From JAPOXR01 sp965116115 (GTDB taxonomy: Bacteria; Pseudomonadota; Alphaproteobacteria; Rhodobacterales; Rhodobacteraceae): 64,000 bases of DNA. Location: NCBI GenBank assembly GCA_965116115.1, contig OZ220486.1, positions 248,001 to 312,000 of the forward strand, in the 5' to 3' direction. The notes under the pieces were generated by a model. That model was not told where the DNA came from. It saw only the letters and a list, made by a program, of their open reading frames with translations, and ran no database searches. The position numbers were made by a program, and so were the translations under genes. Position 1 is the first letter of the stretch. The number at the start of each line of letters is the position of its first letter. Shown here piece after piece: positions 34,092 to 43,630 of this stretch.

Positions 34092-36206
34092 ATGGCGGCC
34101 CGGCTGGTCCGCGAGGGGCGTCTGATAACCCGGCCGGGGATGAAGCGGGCCGGCGGACTGTTCGTCGTGGCCGAGGCCGGTTTCGTTCCCGGCTCGGAGT
34201 GTCCGGCGCGGCGCATCCGTGACTTTCTGATCTGGAACCCGGATGAGGACGATCCCGGAGAACTGCGGCCTCTGGGCCTCTTCTATGACGTTCCGAACGG
34301 ATCATCTGATTCGGCGTCGCTCGATTCAGTGTTTGAAATGATGGTGCGGGCGGGGCGGAGCGCGCCGATGGCGAAAACCGTCCTTGTGCCCGAGGCTTGG
34401 TCGAAAAAGCCGGAGGAAATGCCGCAGGCGTGGCGTGACATGTACAATTTCTGCAACGCTGTCATGGAACCCTGGGACGGTCCTGCCGCGCTAGTGATGA
34501 CGGACGGACGGTGGGTCTGCGCCGGCATGGACCGTAACGGCCTTCGCCCGATGCGTTACACGGTCACATCGGACGGCATCATCATCGCCGGCTCCGAAAC
34601 CGGAATGGTCCCTGTTGATGAAGCGGCGATCGTGGAAAAGGGCGCTCTCGGACCCGGACAGATGGTGGCTGTCGATCTGCTGGAAAACAAACTCTGCCAT
34701 GACGCTGAACTGAAAGACATGCTGGCCGCCTCGCGTCCTTTCGCACAGCGCGTCTCCGTGATTGAAGAACTGGAATCGGTTGTCGGCGACCCCGCGGAAA
34801 CCGCTTTGTTCGAGGGAGAAGCGCTTCGCCGCCGGCAGATGATGGCGGGTTTCACGCTGGAAGAGCTGGAAACGGTTCTGGCGCCGATGGCCGAGGACGG
34901 AAAGGAAGCTGTCGCTTCCATGGGCGATGACACGCCCCCGGCTGTTCTGTCATCGCAGTTCCGGCCGCTCAGCCATTATTTCCGCCAGAATTTCAGCCAA
35001 GTCACGAACCCGCCCATTGACTCGCTCCGCGAGCACCGGGTCATGAGTCTCAGAACCCGGTTCGGGAATCTCCGGAATCTGCTGGAAGAAGACGACGTTC
35101 AGGTCGCGGCGGCGATTTACGATACGCCGTTCCTGAGCAACGCGGCTTATGAGGCCGTCATGCGTCATTTCGGCGATTCCGTGGCGGAGATCGACTGTTC
35201 GTTTCCGGCGGACGGCGGTCCGAACGGCCTGCAGCACGCGCTCGACAGGATCCGCTCCGAGGCGGAGGATGCTGTCCGTTCCGGATATCTCCATTTGTCG
35301 CTATCGGACATGAACCAGAGTTCCGCAACGGCGCCTGTTCCGATGATTCTGGCTGTAAGCGCCGTCAACAGCCGGCTGACGCAGCAGGGGCTGAGAACTT
35401 TTGTGTCGCTGAACGTCCGGGCGTCGGAATGCGTCGATCCGCACTATTTCGCCGTGCTCGTGGGCTGCGGCGCCACCACGGTGAACGCATATCTGGCTCA
35501 GGATTCGATCGCTGAAAGAATCAATAAGGGCCTCATCGACATGAGCCTGAATCAAGCGGTCGCGAAGTTTCGGGAGGCCATCGACCAAGGTCTGCTCAAA
35601 ATCATGTCGAAGATGGGCATCTCGGTGATTTCCTCGTACCGGGGCGGCCTTAATTTTGAGGCGGTCGGTCTGTCGCGGGCCATGGCCGCCGAATTTTTTC
35701 CCGGCATGCAGAGTCGGGTGTCGGGCATCGGGATATCAGGACTTCAGCGCAATGTTCTGGCGAGGCACGAGCGCAGCTGGAAAGGCGTGGATGCGACGCT
35801 GCCGGTCGGCGGATTTTACAAGGCGAGGCATTCCGGAGAAGTCCACGCTTGGGAAGCCCGTTCAATGCACATGCTGCAATCGGCGTGCGACAAGCAGAGC
35901 TACGCTCTCTGGAAGAAATATTCCGAACGGCTCAATTCGCGGCCGCCGATGCACCTGCGGGACCTGCTGGAGATTTCAGCGCCGGCGGATCCGGTGGATC
36001 TGCAGGAAGTCGAGTCGGTCACCGCCATCAGGAAGCGGTTCGTCACTCCCGGCATGTCGCTGGGGGCGCTCAGTCCGGAAGCGCACCGGACGCTGAATGT
36101 GGCCATGAACCGGATCGGCGCCAGATCCGATTCCGGGGAAGGCGGCGAGGATCCGGCGCATTTCGTGCCCGACCCGAACGGCGACAATCCGGCATTAAGG
36201 CCCTGA
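34092..36206 (+). pseudogene. In-frame fusion of the AAA-linked gene start to an internal GltB segment
   Basis: Codons 1-66 (AARLVREGRLITRPGMKRAG...LGLFYD) are the start of the AAA-linked protein that is complete in the second module. At 34289 the sequence switches to gltB, joining in frame at GltB residue 301 (VPNGSSDSASLD) and running to about residue 934 before ending ALRP-stop. The 704-residue product would lack the GltB catalytic Cys, most of the FMN domain and the 3Fe-4S cysteines, so it cannot be a glutamate synthase. Probably a duplication accident, though an expressed chimera cannot be excluded. Confidence 0.8.
34289..36191. repeat. 1,903-bp copy of gltB bases 24426-26328
   Basis: The two segments align at a fixed offset of 9,863 bases without a difference that I could see, in the same orientation. 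No inverted repeat, target duplication or IS end marks the left boundary; the right boundary is followed by the start of a degraded transposase region. Such identity means a very recent event or an assembly join. Confidence 0.9.
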
Positions 36207-36246
36207 TCGGGGCAATCTTCGCCGCTTTTTTCACCGGGAAAACGAT

Positions 36247-36903
36247 ATGAGACGCTTGATCAAACTGGCCCGCCTCGGCTCGACGGCCATCGAGATCCTG
36301 AAGATCAATCCGAAGTCGCGGGACGATATCGAGAATGTGCTCAGGGGCCTGCAGCATCTTTATGTCAATCGCCAGCGCGGCCTTCAGCGGATTTTCGATG
36401 AAGAGTTCTTCGCTGATGTCGACCAGCCCAATGGCCGTCCGGGGATAGCTTGCCAGCCGAATCGGCGTTCTCAAACAGGGGACTGACTGCGATTTCGACC
36501 GGCTGCGCAGCTTGGTGAACAACCATGAGCTGGTCCGCGCGATGCTCGGCCATGACGATGTTTTCGACTGCGGCGAATACGGGATGCAGACGCTTGTCGA
36601 TGATGTTTCGCTTCTGACGCCGCGGATGCCGGCGCGCGTCAGCAAGCTGCCAGCAGCGAGCGGCCATGAGGTCGCCGGAAAAAAGCCCGGCGCCGCGTTG
36701 CGCGGTCGCGTTGACAGTTTTTGCGTTGAGACGGATGTTCATTTTCCGACGGATGTGAATCTTCTCATGGATGCGGTGCGCCGCATGGTTCGGGAGACGG
36801 CGCGGGAGGCTTGCCGGCGCGGCGTTCCCGACCAGCGGCAGAGCGCGTATCTGCAGGCCGCGCTGCGGCGGCGGCAGACCGAGACGCGCGTCAGGGAGTA
36901 TCT
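36247..36903 (+). pseudogene. 5' half of an ISNCY-type transposase, interrupted by IS110
   Basis: The frame starts MRRLIKLARLGSTAIEIL, SRDDIENVLRGLQHLYVN and NGRPG. After a frameshift near 36470 it reads LVNNHELVRAMLGHDDVFDC, GMQTLVDDVSLLTP, FCVETDVHFPTDVNLLMDAV and QRQSAYLQAALRRR. This is the N-terminal and first catalytic region (ETDVHFPTD) of a large DDE transposase. The gene stops at the left end of the IS110 element, and its second half resumes at 38330. Confidence 0.75.
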
Positions 36904-36999
36904 CATATGAATCAAAGCAAGGATAATTCCATAAGGAGTTATCCACAGGGGTTGCTCGGCGCGAGGTTGTGGAAAACTTTTATTTCACCGCTCATCCGC

Positions 37000-37200
37000 A
37001 GCCGTGCTATCCTGTCGCGGGTTCCCCTTGCCGGCGGCTGCCGGCAAGGGGAGGCGGGGGCGAAAGCCCCCGCCAGGCCGGGTTGGGCCGATAGTTTCTT
37101 GGTTCATGGAACCGTACCGCAGCATGGCCGGCCCGGCCTTCCCGTCCCTGCGTCCTGAATGGATGCCTGGATCAAGATCCGAATCATCTCTGAGAATAGG
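37000..37200 (+). ncRNA. Candidate IS110 bridge RNA in the transposase leader
   Basis: IS110-family elements are known to express a structured bridge RNA from the non-coding end next to the transposase. Here the leader holds a perfect 12-bp stem with a 4-base loop (37024-37035 with 37040-37051, CCCCTTGCCGGC), immediately followed by a perfect 9-bp stem closed by GAAA (37053-37061 with 37066-37074, GGCGGGGGC). Further GC-rich complementary pieces follow (GGCCGGCC region near 37130). No T-run follows, so these are not obvious terminators. RNA ends and guide loops are not defined. Confidence 0.5.
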
Positions 37201-37211
37201 AGCATAGGGGC

Positions 37212-38219
37212 ATGACGAAAATATGCGCAGGCCTGGATATAAGCAAGGACACGATCGATGCGCATGCCGCCGGCGTCGACCGCCGGTTCAAAAACGACCG
37301 TTCGGGTTTCCGGGCGATCGACGGGTTTCTGAGGAAGCACGCGGTGCGGCGGGTCGTCATCGAAGCGACCGGACGGCTGCACCGGGCGGTTCATCAGTCG
37401 CTGCACGACCGAGGTTACGAAGTCTGCATCGTCAACCCCCGCCAGGCGCGGCGCTTCGCTGAAGCGACCGGGCAGCTGGCAAAAACCGACAGGGTGGATG
37501 CGAGGGTGCTCGCCGCTTTCGCGGCGGCTTTCGCCGATCTCCCGGCGACCGAGCCGAAATCCGCGTTCCTTGACCGCCTTAATGATCTCATGGTCGCCCG
37601 CGGGCAACTGGTTGAGACCATTAAGAAATTGCGTCAGTGCCGCGATGATCTGCAGGACGCGTCAGCGAAAAAGGCCATGGGGAAAGCCGTCAAAGCCAAC
37701 GAGCGGCAGAAGGAAAATCTCGAAACTGAGATCGAGGAGCATATCAAGAGCGATCCTGACCAGGCCCGCGCTTACCGCATCCTGATGTCCGTTCCCGGCA
37801 TCGGACCGGTCACGGCCGCCGCTCTGCTCGGCTGGCTCCCGGAACTCGGGCAGCTCGACAGCCGCCAGGCGGCGGCTCTCGCCGGGACCGCCCCGTTCGC
37901 CCGCGACAGCGGCGCGAAGAAAGGAGCCCGGCGCATCCGCGGCGGACGCTTCCGCCCGAGGCGCGCCCTCTGCATGGCGGCTTTGACGGCTGTGCGGTTC
38001 AATAAAGATATGTCCGCATTCTATGACCGGCTCACCGGGCGGGGGAAATGTCATAAGGTCGCCCTTGTCGCCGTCATGCGCAAGCTGGCGGTCCTAGCGA
38101 ACAAGCTGCTGCGCGAACGGCGCGGCTGGGAAAAACACGCCCCGTCCGCGTCCGCACGGCCGGGCTGCGCTCCGGAGCGGCCGATTCGGCGGCCCGCAAC
38201 TGCTGCCGCGGCCTCCTGA
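37212..38219 (+). CDS. IS110-family transposase (DEDD recombinase)
   Basis: The 335-residue protein has the RuvC-like DEDD N-terminus: GLDISKDTIDAHAA (first Asp), RRVVIEATGRLHR (Glu) and AKTDRVDARVLAAF (two Asp). The C-terminal Tnp_20 domain contains IPGIGPVTAAAL-like residues (SVPGIGPVTAAALLGWLPEL) and the conserved Ser region LAGTAPFARDSGAKKGARRI. Length and motifs are intact. These recombinases use a bridge RNA to choose donor and target. ATG 37212 lies after the structured leader. Confidence 0.9.
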   Translation: MTKICAGLDISKDTIDAHAAGVDRRFKNDRSGFRAIDGFLRKHAVRRVVIEATGRLHRAVHQSLHDRGYEVCIVNPRQARRFAEATGQLAKTDRVDARVLAAFAAAFADLPATEPKSAFLDRLNDLMVARGQLVETIKKLRQCRDDLQDASAKKAMGKAVKANERQKENLETEIEEHIKSDPDQARAYRILMSVPGIGPVTAAALLGWLPELGQLDSRQAAALAGTAPFARDSGAKKGARRIRGGRFRPRRALCMAALTAVRFNKDMSAFYDRLTGRGKCHKVALVAVMRKLAVLANKLLRERRGWEKHAPSASARPGCAPERPIRRPATAAAAS

Positions 38220-38329
38220 ACCGAAGGAGCTTCTGTGGAGAAAATGTGCGAAAGCTGTGGGAAAAAGGAAACAAGGGCTGAATTTTCCCCCGGAACGCCC
38301 TTGAAACCGAACATGGATGCTGCGGTTTT

Positions 38330-39045
38330 GCCGCCGCCTCGTCGCGAAGACGAACGAGACTTTTCCGGTCTTGGCGGCGGCCGGGGCGAGCGCATCAAGC
38401 CTGTGTTTGATCGACAGCTGTCTGAGGCACGCCAGGCGGCAGATCGGCTGGGTCAGCCGCCGCCTGCTCCGGGAAGAGACGATACCGCAGAATGAGAAAG
38501 GTGTTCTCGATTTTCGAGCCGAATGCGCGGCAGCTCGCTGAGGGCAAGGCCGGCTCGCCCGCAGCACTGGGAGTTCCGATGACTGTCGCTGAGGATCAGC
38601 ATCAGTTCATAACTGTCATGAGATCATGCAGTAAGACTCCGATGTTCACCATGCCGTTCCGGTCGCCGCGGCGGCGCAGGAGCGGTTTCCGGAACTCCGG
38701 GCCTGCAGTTTCGACCGCGGCTTTCACAGCCCGGAGAACCGCCGGGAGCCGGCTGCGGCGCTTGATCTGAACGCGCTGCCGAAGAAGGGATATCTTTCAA
38801 AAGCGGAGCGGGAGCGGCAGTCGGAACCCGGCTTCGCCGAGGCCCGGCGGTTGAATCGGCGATCAGCTGTCTCGAACACCGCGGTCTCGACCGGATCCGG
38901 AGCCATGGCCGCGACGGCTTCGCCCGCACCGCGGCCTCAGCGGCGCTCGCCGCGAACTGCTGCCGGCTCGGAAGGCTGCTGCGGAAAAGACGGCGGATGC
39001 GGAACAGGAAGCGATTGCGACGACGCGCCGCCTGACCCCCCCCCC
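38330..39045 (+). pseudogene. 3' half of the ISNCY-type transposase interrupted by IS110
   Basis: Several frames together give LIDSCLRHARRQIGWVSRRL, LREETIPQNEK, KVFSIFEPNARQLAEGKAGS and VAEDQHQFI, then LNALPKKGYLSKAERERQSE, PGFAEARR and, last, LEHRGLDRIRSHGRDGFART. This is the continuation of the transposase whose first half is at 36247-36903. Frameshifts near 38495, 38630 and 38860 show that the gene was already decaying, or decayed after the insertion. It ends before a run of ten C at 39036. Confidence 0.7.
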
Positions 39046-39312
39046 TTCATCGAAATAACGGCTTTCTCCCGGGCCTCTGAACCCGGGAGCGGTCAGACGT
39101 GCTCCGGCAGCCTGTCAATTCAGTGTCAGCAATCAATTTCTGCCGCCCGGCGTGCTTCAGGAGTCGAAATCTGGGCCGGATCCGCCGCTGAATGGCGTCC
39201 GGCCGCGCCGGGCCGCCGCCGGACGCCGCCGAAAACAGGGGTTTTCTGACAGACACCAAATAGTCGACAGGCAGCATCGCTCCTGCGGGTTTCAACACCA
39301 ATCGGGACATCC
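39046..39312. other. Non-coding stretch between IS remnants
   Basis: Contains a C10 tract (39036-39045 at its edge) and a perfect 8-bp inverted pair, CTCCCGGG/CCCGGGAG, at 39067-39090 without a T-run. No gene was recognised. Confidence 0.35.
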
Positions 39313-39674
39313 CCTGGACGCGCTGTCCGCCGCGGTCCCAATGAAGATCGATCTCGATCTCCAGCTCACCCTCATGGCCGGCGGCCTGTGCCGGCTGCTG
39401 GCCGTCCGCGTCGGAAACGGCAAGAGGAACGCGAAGTCGCGCGCGCTGTTCCGCAACTTCGTCAAAGCGCCGGCGGACATCACGATCGGAAAAGACAGCA
39501 TCGACGTCCGGATCGGACGGCGGGCGAACAATCCGTTCCTCCTCAACGCCTCATACGACGAAACCGACATCGCCGTCCCATGGCTCGGGAACCGCAGGCT
39601 GCGGATCAGCTTCCTGTGAACGGCGCATGCGGGATCCCGGGATTCACATCAATTATGGCCGTTGGGAATCGAGG
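39313..39674 (+). mobile_element. 3'-terminal fragment of the 2.2-kb IS (copy of 31799-32157)
   Basis: The last hundred codons of the transposase (DALSAAVPMKIDLDLQLTLM...RLRISFL-stop at 39617-39619) and the right inverted repeat (39640-39674) are present, with only a few changes from the complete element. The rest of the element is missing. Directly after its end comes the repeat shared with 28256, showing where the element had inserted. Confidence 0.85.
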
Positions 39675-40024
39675 CTGAGTGCCGTATGGCTCTCCGCGGC
39701 CGCGCCGCCGATTGGTTGCGCGTTGACGAGACTCAAGATATGGATCAGCTTGAATAGTGGTCTGCGGATGAAGCGATACGTTTCGGCGTTTGATCGGGAA
39801 TATGAGTTACGGTTCTTGGCAGGAGAAACGCTTCGAATGACTGAGATTGATAAGAAAGAACTTTTTCGCAGGAGCTGATCAGAAGAGGGTTGTAATCAGT
39901 TTCGGGGGGGGGGTAGAAAGCGATTCGCTTCAGTTGAGCATGATTCGATTTATTCGGCGAAGGTCTGCGATGAGCGTCAGTATAAGACAGCGCCGCACAA
40001 TACGACAATACGGGATACAGACAA
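39675..40024. other. Region upstream of the RTX gene with a repeat and a G10 tract
   Basis: Bases 39676-39810 repeat the block at 28256-28382. A run of ten G lies at 39904-39913, 112 bases before the RTX start. No gene was recognised. The RTX promoter must lie here; no clear -35/-10 pair was found. Confidence 0.4.
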
Positions 40025-43000
40025 TTGGCCAGCATTACTTGGACCGGCACGAACGGCGACGACAGCAAATCCGGCGGTGCGGACGATGACACGCTTTACG
40101 GCGGAGACGGCGACGACACGGTCAGCGGCGGCAAGGGCGCCGACAGGCTCTACGGCCAGGACGGCGATGACACGCTGACGGGCGGCAAGGGCGCGGACAC
40201 GCTGACGGGCGGCGAGGGCGACGATACGCTTGAGGGCGGCAAGGGCGATGATACGTTTGTGTTTGCGCCGGACGACGGCGACGACACGATCACCGATTTC
40301 GAGACCGGCGACAGGATCCGTATTGACGGCGAGCGCCTGGTGGTCGATGTCCGTCAGGAGGGCGACGATACTGTCATCGCCTATATGGACTGGAATTTAT
40401 CGACGAACAGCGGCTGGGAAACGATCACGCTGTCGGGCGTGTCGGCGGACACCATCGGCGTGGATAACTTCATTTTTCCGGCCACTGCAAGGTACCACCT
40501 CAGGCTGTCCAACGACGTCACCGTCCAGAAGATGCTTGGGGACAATGACAATGTGGTGTATGGCGCAGGCGACGACAAAGACGACTATATTTACGGCAGG
40601 GGCGGCGACGACCACCTCTACGGCTACAGCCGCCACCACCTCTACAACCAGGAGGGTGACGACCGGCTCTATGGCGGGGCCGGCGACGATCACCTTTACG
40701 GCGGGGCTGGCGACGACCTTCTGAACGGCGGGGCCGGCGACGACTATTTGGAAGGCGGCAAGGGCGACGACACTTTGAAGGGCGGCAAGGGCGATGACGA
40801 ACTTGCCGGCGGTTCAGGCGACGACACGCTGACGGGCGGCAAGGGCGCCGATACCTTCAAATACTGGTTCGGGGGATCAGGCGACGACGTCATTACCGAT
40901 TACCAGGCCGGCGAAAAGATCTTTCTCGGCCACGTGCAGCTTTTCGACAATCTGACGATTGCGCAGGACGGCGAGGATACCGTCATCCGCCATGAGAACT
41001 ATTACGGTCCCAGCAGCGGCTCGCTCCGGCTGAAGGGCGTGGCGGCGGATTCGCTCGGCAAGGAGGACTTCATCCTTCCGCACCTGTTCAGCGACGAAGA
41101 AATCGCACGCAGGACAGGCGTTACCCTTGAGGGTGGCGACGGCGACGACACGCTGACGGGCGGCAATCGAAACGATGTTCTGAGCGGCGGCGGCGGCGAC
41201 GATAAGCTCTGGGGCAGAGGCAGCGAGGACACGCTGAACGGCGAGGCCGGCGACGACCGGCTCTACGGCGGGAGTGGCGACGACCTCATGCGGGGCGGCG
41301 AGGGAAACGACCGGCTCTACGGCGACAGCTACGAAGACCGGCTCTACGGCGATGCCGGCGAAGACCGGCTCTACGGCGGCAGCGGCCGTGACCGGCTCTA
41401 CGGCGGCGATGGAGACGACATGCTCTCCGGCGGCGACGGCGACGACACGCTCACCGGTGGCAAGGGCAACGACACCTTCCGGTTCTTTCCGGGCGGCGGG
41501 ACCGACACGATCACCGATTTTAAGACCGGCGACAAAATCGAGATCTTCAATTACCCCGGCGATTTCGATTCGTTCGATCTGCTTGACATCCAGCAGGTCG
41601 GCGACGATACGGTCATCGAAGTGTTCTCCGATACCTGGATCCGGCTGTCGGGCGTGTCGGCGGATTCGCTCAGCGAGAACGACTTCGTCTTTGCTTACAG
41701 ACCGGACGGCTATACCGGGCTGCAGTTTGACGGGTTGCAAGAAGGCGTCGTGCTTGAGGTTGACGACACATACGCTCCCGGCAGCGGCCAGAGTCTTTCC
41801 GGCACGGACGGCGATGACGTTCTGACGGGCGGCAGCGGCGGCGACCGCATCGACGGCTACGATGGCGACGATACGCTCAATGGCGGCGCGGGCGGCGACC
41901 ACCTCGGCGGCCACGGCGGCGACGACGTTCTCAACGGGGGAGATGGCGAGGACCGCCTCTACGGCCACACCGGCGATGACACGCTCTCTGGCGGCGCCGG
42001 CGACGATATGCTCTTCGGCGGCGACGGCGACGATACGCTTTCCGGCGGCGGCGGCAACGACACCTTCCGGTTCTTTCCCGGCAACGGGGCCGACACGATT
42101 ACCGATTTCAGGTCCGGCGACAAAATCGAGATCTCCGAAGTCAGCGGCTTCTCTGCGCTGACCATCAGCCGGGACGGTGACGATACGCTCATCCGCTACG
42201 GCGCAGACGACACGATCCGGCTGTCGGGCGTGTCAGCGGACTCCATCGGCAAGGCCGACTTCATCCTGCCCGACAGTGGCGACGACGGCGATGACAGCGA
42301 CAATGACGACGTCGGCGACCACGACACGCTGCTCAAGGGCACCGCCGGCGAAGACTCGATCGAAGGCGGCAAAGGCGTCGACCTCATCTACGGCTACAAG
42401 GGCAACGATTACATCTACGGCCGGGATGGCGCCGACAGGCTGTATGGCCAGGAAGGCGCTGACTGGATCGAGGGCGGCGACGGAGACGACCAATTGTACG
42501 GCCAGAGAGGCGACGACCGGCTCTTGGGCGGCGATGGCGACGATACGCTGAGCGGCGGCAAGGGCAGGGACAATCTCCACGGCCAGGATGGCGACGATAC
42601 GCTCAGCGGCGGCGGCGGCAATGACGCGTTGATGGGCAGAGCCGGCAATGACACCCTCAACGGCGAAAAAGGCGCCGACTATCTTTACGGCGGCAGGGGC
42701 GACGACCGGCTTTCCGGCGGCGACGGCGCAGACACTTTCGTGTTCGATGCTGGACACGGCCACGACACGATCACCGATTTCGGGGCGGGCGACAAGATCC
42801 GCTTTGGGGGCCCGAACGGTCGCCTGTCATGGGTCACCGAACAGGACGGCGACGATACCATCATCCGCTATGGCGAGGGCGAAAGCAGGAGCGACACGAT
42901 CAGGCTGCTGGGCGTGCAGGCGGATGCGATCGACGCGGACGACTTCTTCACGATCTTCAGCGACGGAGACGACATCATAAGGGGCGGCGACGGCGATGAC

Positions 43001-43630
43001 GTGATGAACGGCGGCGAGGGTAACGACACGCTCTACGGCGGCAGGGGCAATGACGACATCCTGGCCGGTGAAGGCGACGACGCGCTCCATGGCGGGCGAG
43101 GCGACGACGAGCTCAGGGGCTTTGCCGGCAACGACACGGTGAAAGGCGGGCAGGGAGACGACCTTCTCATCGGGGACGAAGGCGACGACACGCTCCATGG
43201 CGGGCAAGGCGACGACACGCTCCACGGCAACGATGGCGATGATGGGCTCTCCGGCGGCGATGGCGACGACACGCTGAACGGGGACAATTACCGCTTTGAC
43301 CTGGCGCCCGACAAGAAGAGCTTCGTGCGTATCAGCACCGGCTCAGGCGAAGATACCCTTGAAGGCGGCAAGGGCGACGACATATTGTGGGGCGGCGGCG
43401 GCGCCGACCGGTTCGTGTTCGCCAGAGGATCGGGAACCGACACAATCAGCGATTTCGAGGACGGGCAGGACATTCTCGTCATCAGGGGCGGGCTCGCCTT
43501 CTCCGACCTGAGGATCAGGCAAAGCGGCGACGATACGGTGGTCGGCGGTCCCTCCGACAGCTTTTCGATCGTGCTTGAGGGCATTCAGACTTCACAACTT
43601 ACCAAGGCCGATTTCGACTTCCTTGGCTGA
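40025..43630 (+). CDS. Six-module RTX (haemolysin-type calcium-binding) repeat protein
   Basis: The 1201-residue protein is almost entirely RTX nonapeptides (GGxGxDxLY-type), which fold into calcium-bound beta-rolls outside the cell after type I secretion. It is built of six similar modules. Each has an array of repeats, a TITDF...GDKI linker, and an ending of the form LSGVSADSIGKADF; this ending recurs near residues 136, 336, about 545, 735, 925 and 1180. The protein ends with LEGIQTSQLTKADFDFLG, a plausible C-terminal secretion signal. There is no signal peptide and no enzyme domain. The start is TTG 40025, the only usual start after an in-frame stop at 39983. No type I secretion genes are in the window. 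Adhesin, biofilm or S-layer-like roles are possible. Confidence 0.85.
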   Translation: MASITWTGTNGDDSKSGGADDDTLYGGDGDDTVSGGKGADRLYGQDGDDTLTGGKGADTLTGGEGDDTLEGGKGDDTFVFAPDDGDDTITDFETGDRIRIDGERLVVDVRQEGDDTVIAYMDWNLSTNSGWETITLSGVSADTIGVDNFIFPATARYHLRLSNDVTVQKMLGDNDNVVYGAGDDKDDYIYGRGGDDHLYGYSRHHLYNQEGDDRLYGGAGDDHLYGGAGDDLLNGGAGDDYLEGGKGDDTLKGGKGDDELAGGSGDDTLTGGKGADTFKYWFGGSGDDVITDYQAGEKIFLGHVQLFDNLTIAQDGEDTVIRHENYYGPSSGSLRLKGVAADSLGKEDFILPHLFSDEEIARRTGVTLEGGDGDDTLTGGNRNDVLSGGGGDDKLWGRGSEDTLNGEAGDDRLYGGSGDDLMRGGEGNDRLYGDSYEDRLYGDAGEDRLYGGSGRDRLYGGDGDDMLSGGDGDDTLTGGKGNDTFRFFPGGGTDTITDFKTGDKIEIFNYPGDFDSFDLLDIQQVGDDTVIEVFSDTWIRLSGVSADSLSENDFVFAYRPDGYTGLQFDGLQEGVVLEVDDTYAPGSGQSLSGTDGDDVLTGGSGGDRIDGYDGDDTLNGGAGGDHLGGHGGDDVLNGGDGEDRLYGHTGDDTLSGGAGDDMLFGGDGDDTLSGGGGNDTFRFFPGNGADTITDFRSGDKIEISEVSGFSALTISRDGDDTLIRYGADDTIRLSGVSADSIGKADFILPDSGDDGDDSDNDDVGDHDTLLKGTAGEDSIEGGKGVDLIYGYKGNDYIYGRDGADRLYGQEGADWIEGGDGDDQLYGQRGDDRLLGGDGDDTLSGGKGRDNLHGQDGDDTLSGGGGNDALMGRAGNDTLNGEKGADYLYGGRGDDRLSGGDGADTFVFDAGHGHDTITDFGAGDKIRFGGPNGRLSWVTEQDGDDTIIRYGEGESRSDTIRLLGVQADAIDADDFFTIFSDGDDIIRGGDGDDVMNGGEGNDTLYGGRGNDDILAGEGDDALHGGRGDDELRGFAGNDTVKGGQGDDLLIGDEGDDTLHGGQGDDTLHGNDGDDGLSGGDGDDTLNGDNYRFDLAPDKKSFVRISTGSGEDTLEGGKGDDILWGGGGADRFVFARGSGTDTISDFEDGQDILVIRGGLAFSDLRIRQSGDDTVVGGPSDSFSIVLEGIQTSQLTKADFDFLG

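Larger units (their letters stand above)
32159..34288. repeat. AAA module duplication, copy 1 (partner 44355-46484)
   Basis: About 2.13 kb, consisting of 490 bases of non-coding leader, the AAA-ATPase gene and the first 66 codons of the next gene, is repeated at a constant offset of 12,196 bases. The leader and first 340 codons look identical by eye; differences cluster in the last 130 codons. Confidence 0.9.
36903..38320 (+). mobile_element. IS110-family element inserted in an ISNCY-type transposase gene
   Basis: The element consists of about 310 non-coding bases, the transposase at 37212-38219 and about 100 bases of tail. The left end (from ATGAATCAAAGCAAGG) and right end (GGCTGAATTTTC...AACATGGAT) recur at 15872-16130 without the transposase. 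IS110 elements have no terminal inverted repeats, and none is seen. Boundaries are judged from where the split host transposase stops and restarts and are good to perhaps twenty bases. Confidence 0.7.

Noticed and set aside
34289..36206. A second glutamate synthase large subunit
   Set aside because: It lacks the catalytic Cys, the 3Fe-4S cysteines and the C-terminal half; it is a copied internal segment.
39067..39090. Perfect 8-bp CTCCCGGG hairpin as a terminator
   Set aside because: No T-run follows and no intact gene ends here.
40877..41968. Long minus-strand open frame rich in Val and Ala repeats
   Set aside because: It mirrors the RTX repeats in antisense; its composition follows from the repeat codons.
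40025..43630. Tandem DNA repeats considered as a CRISPR array or satellite
   Set aside because: They are in-frame nonapeptide codons of an RTX protein with no spacer-repeat structure.
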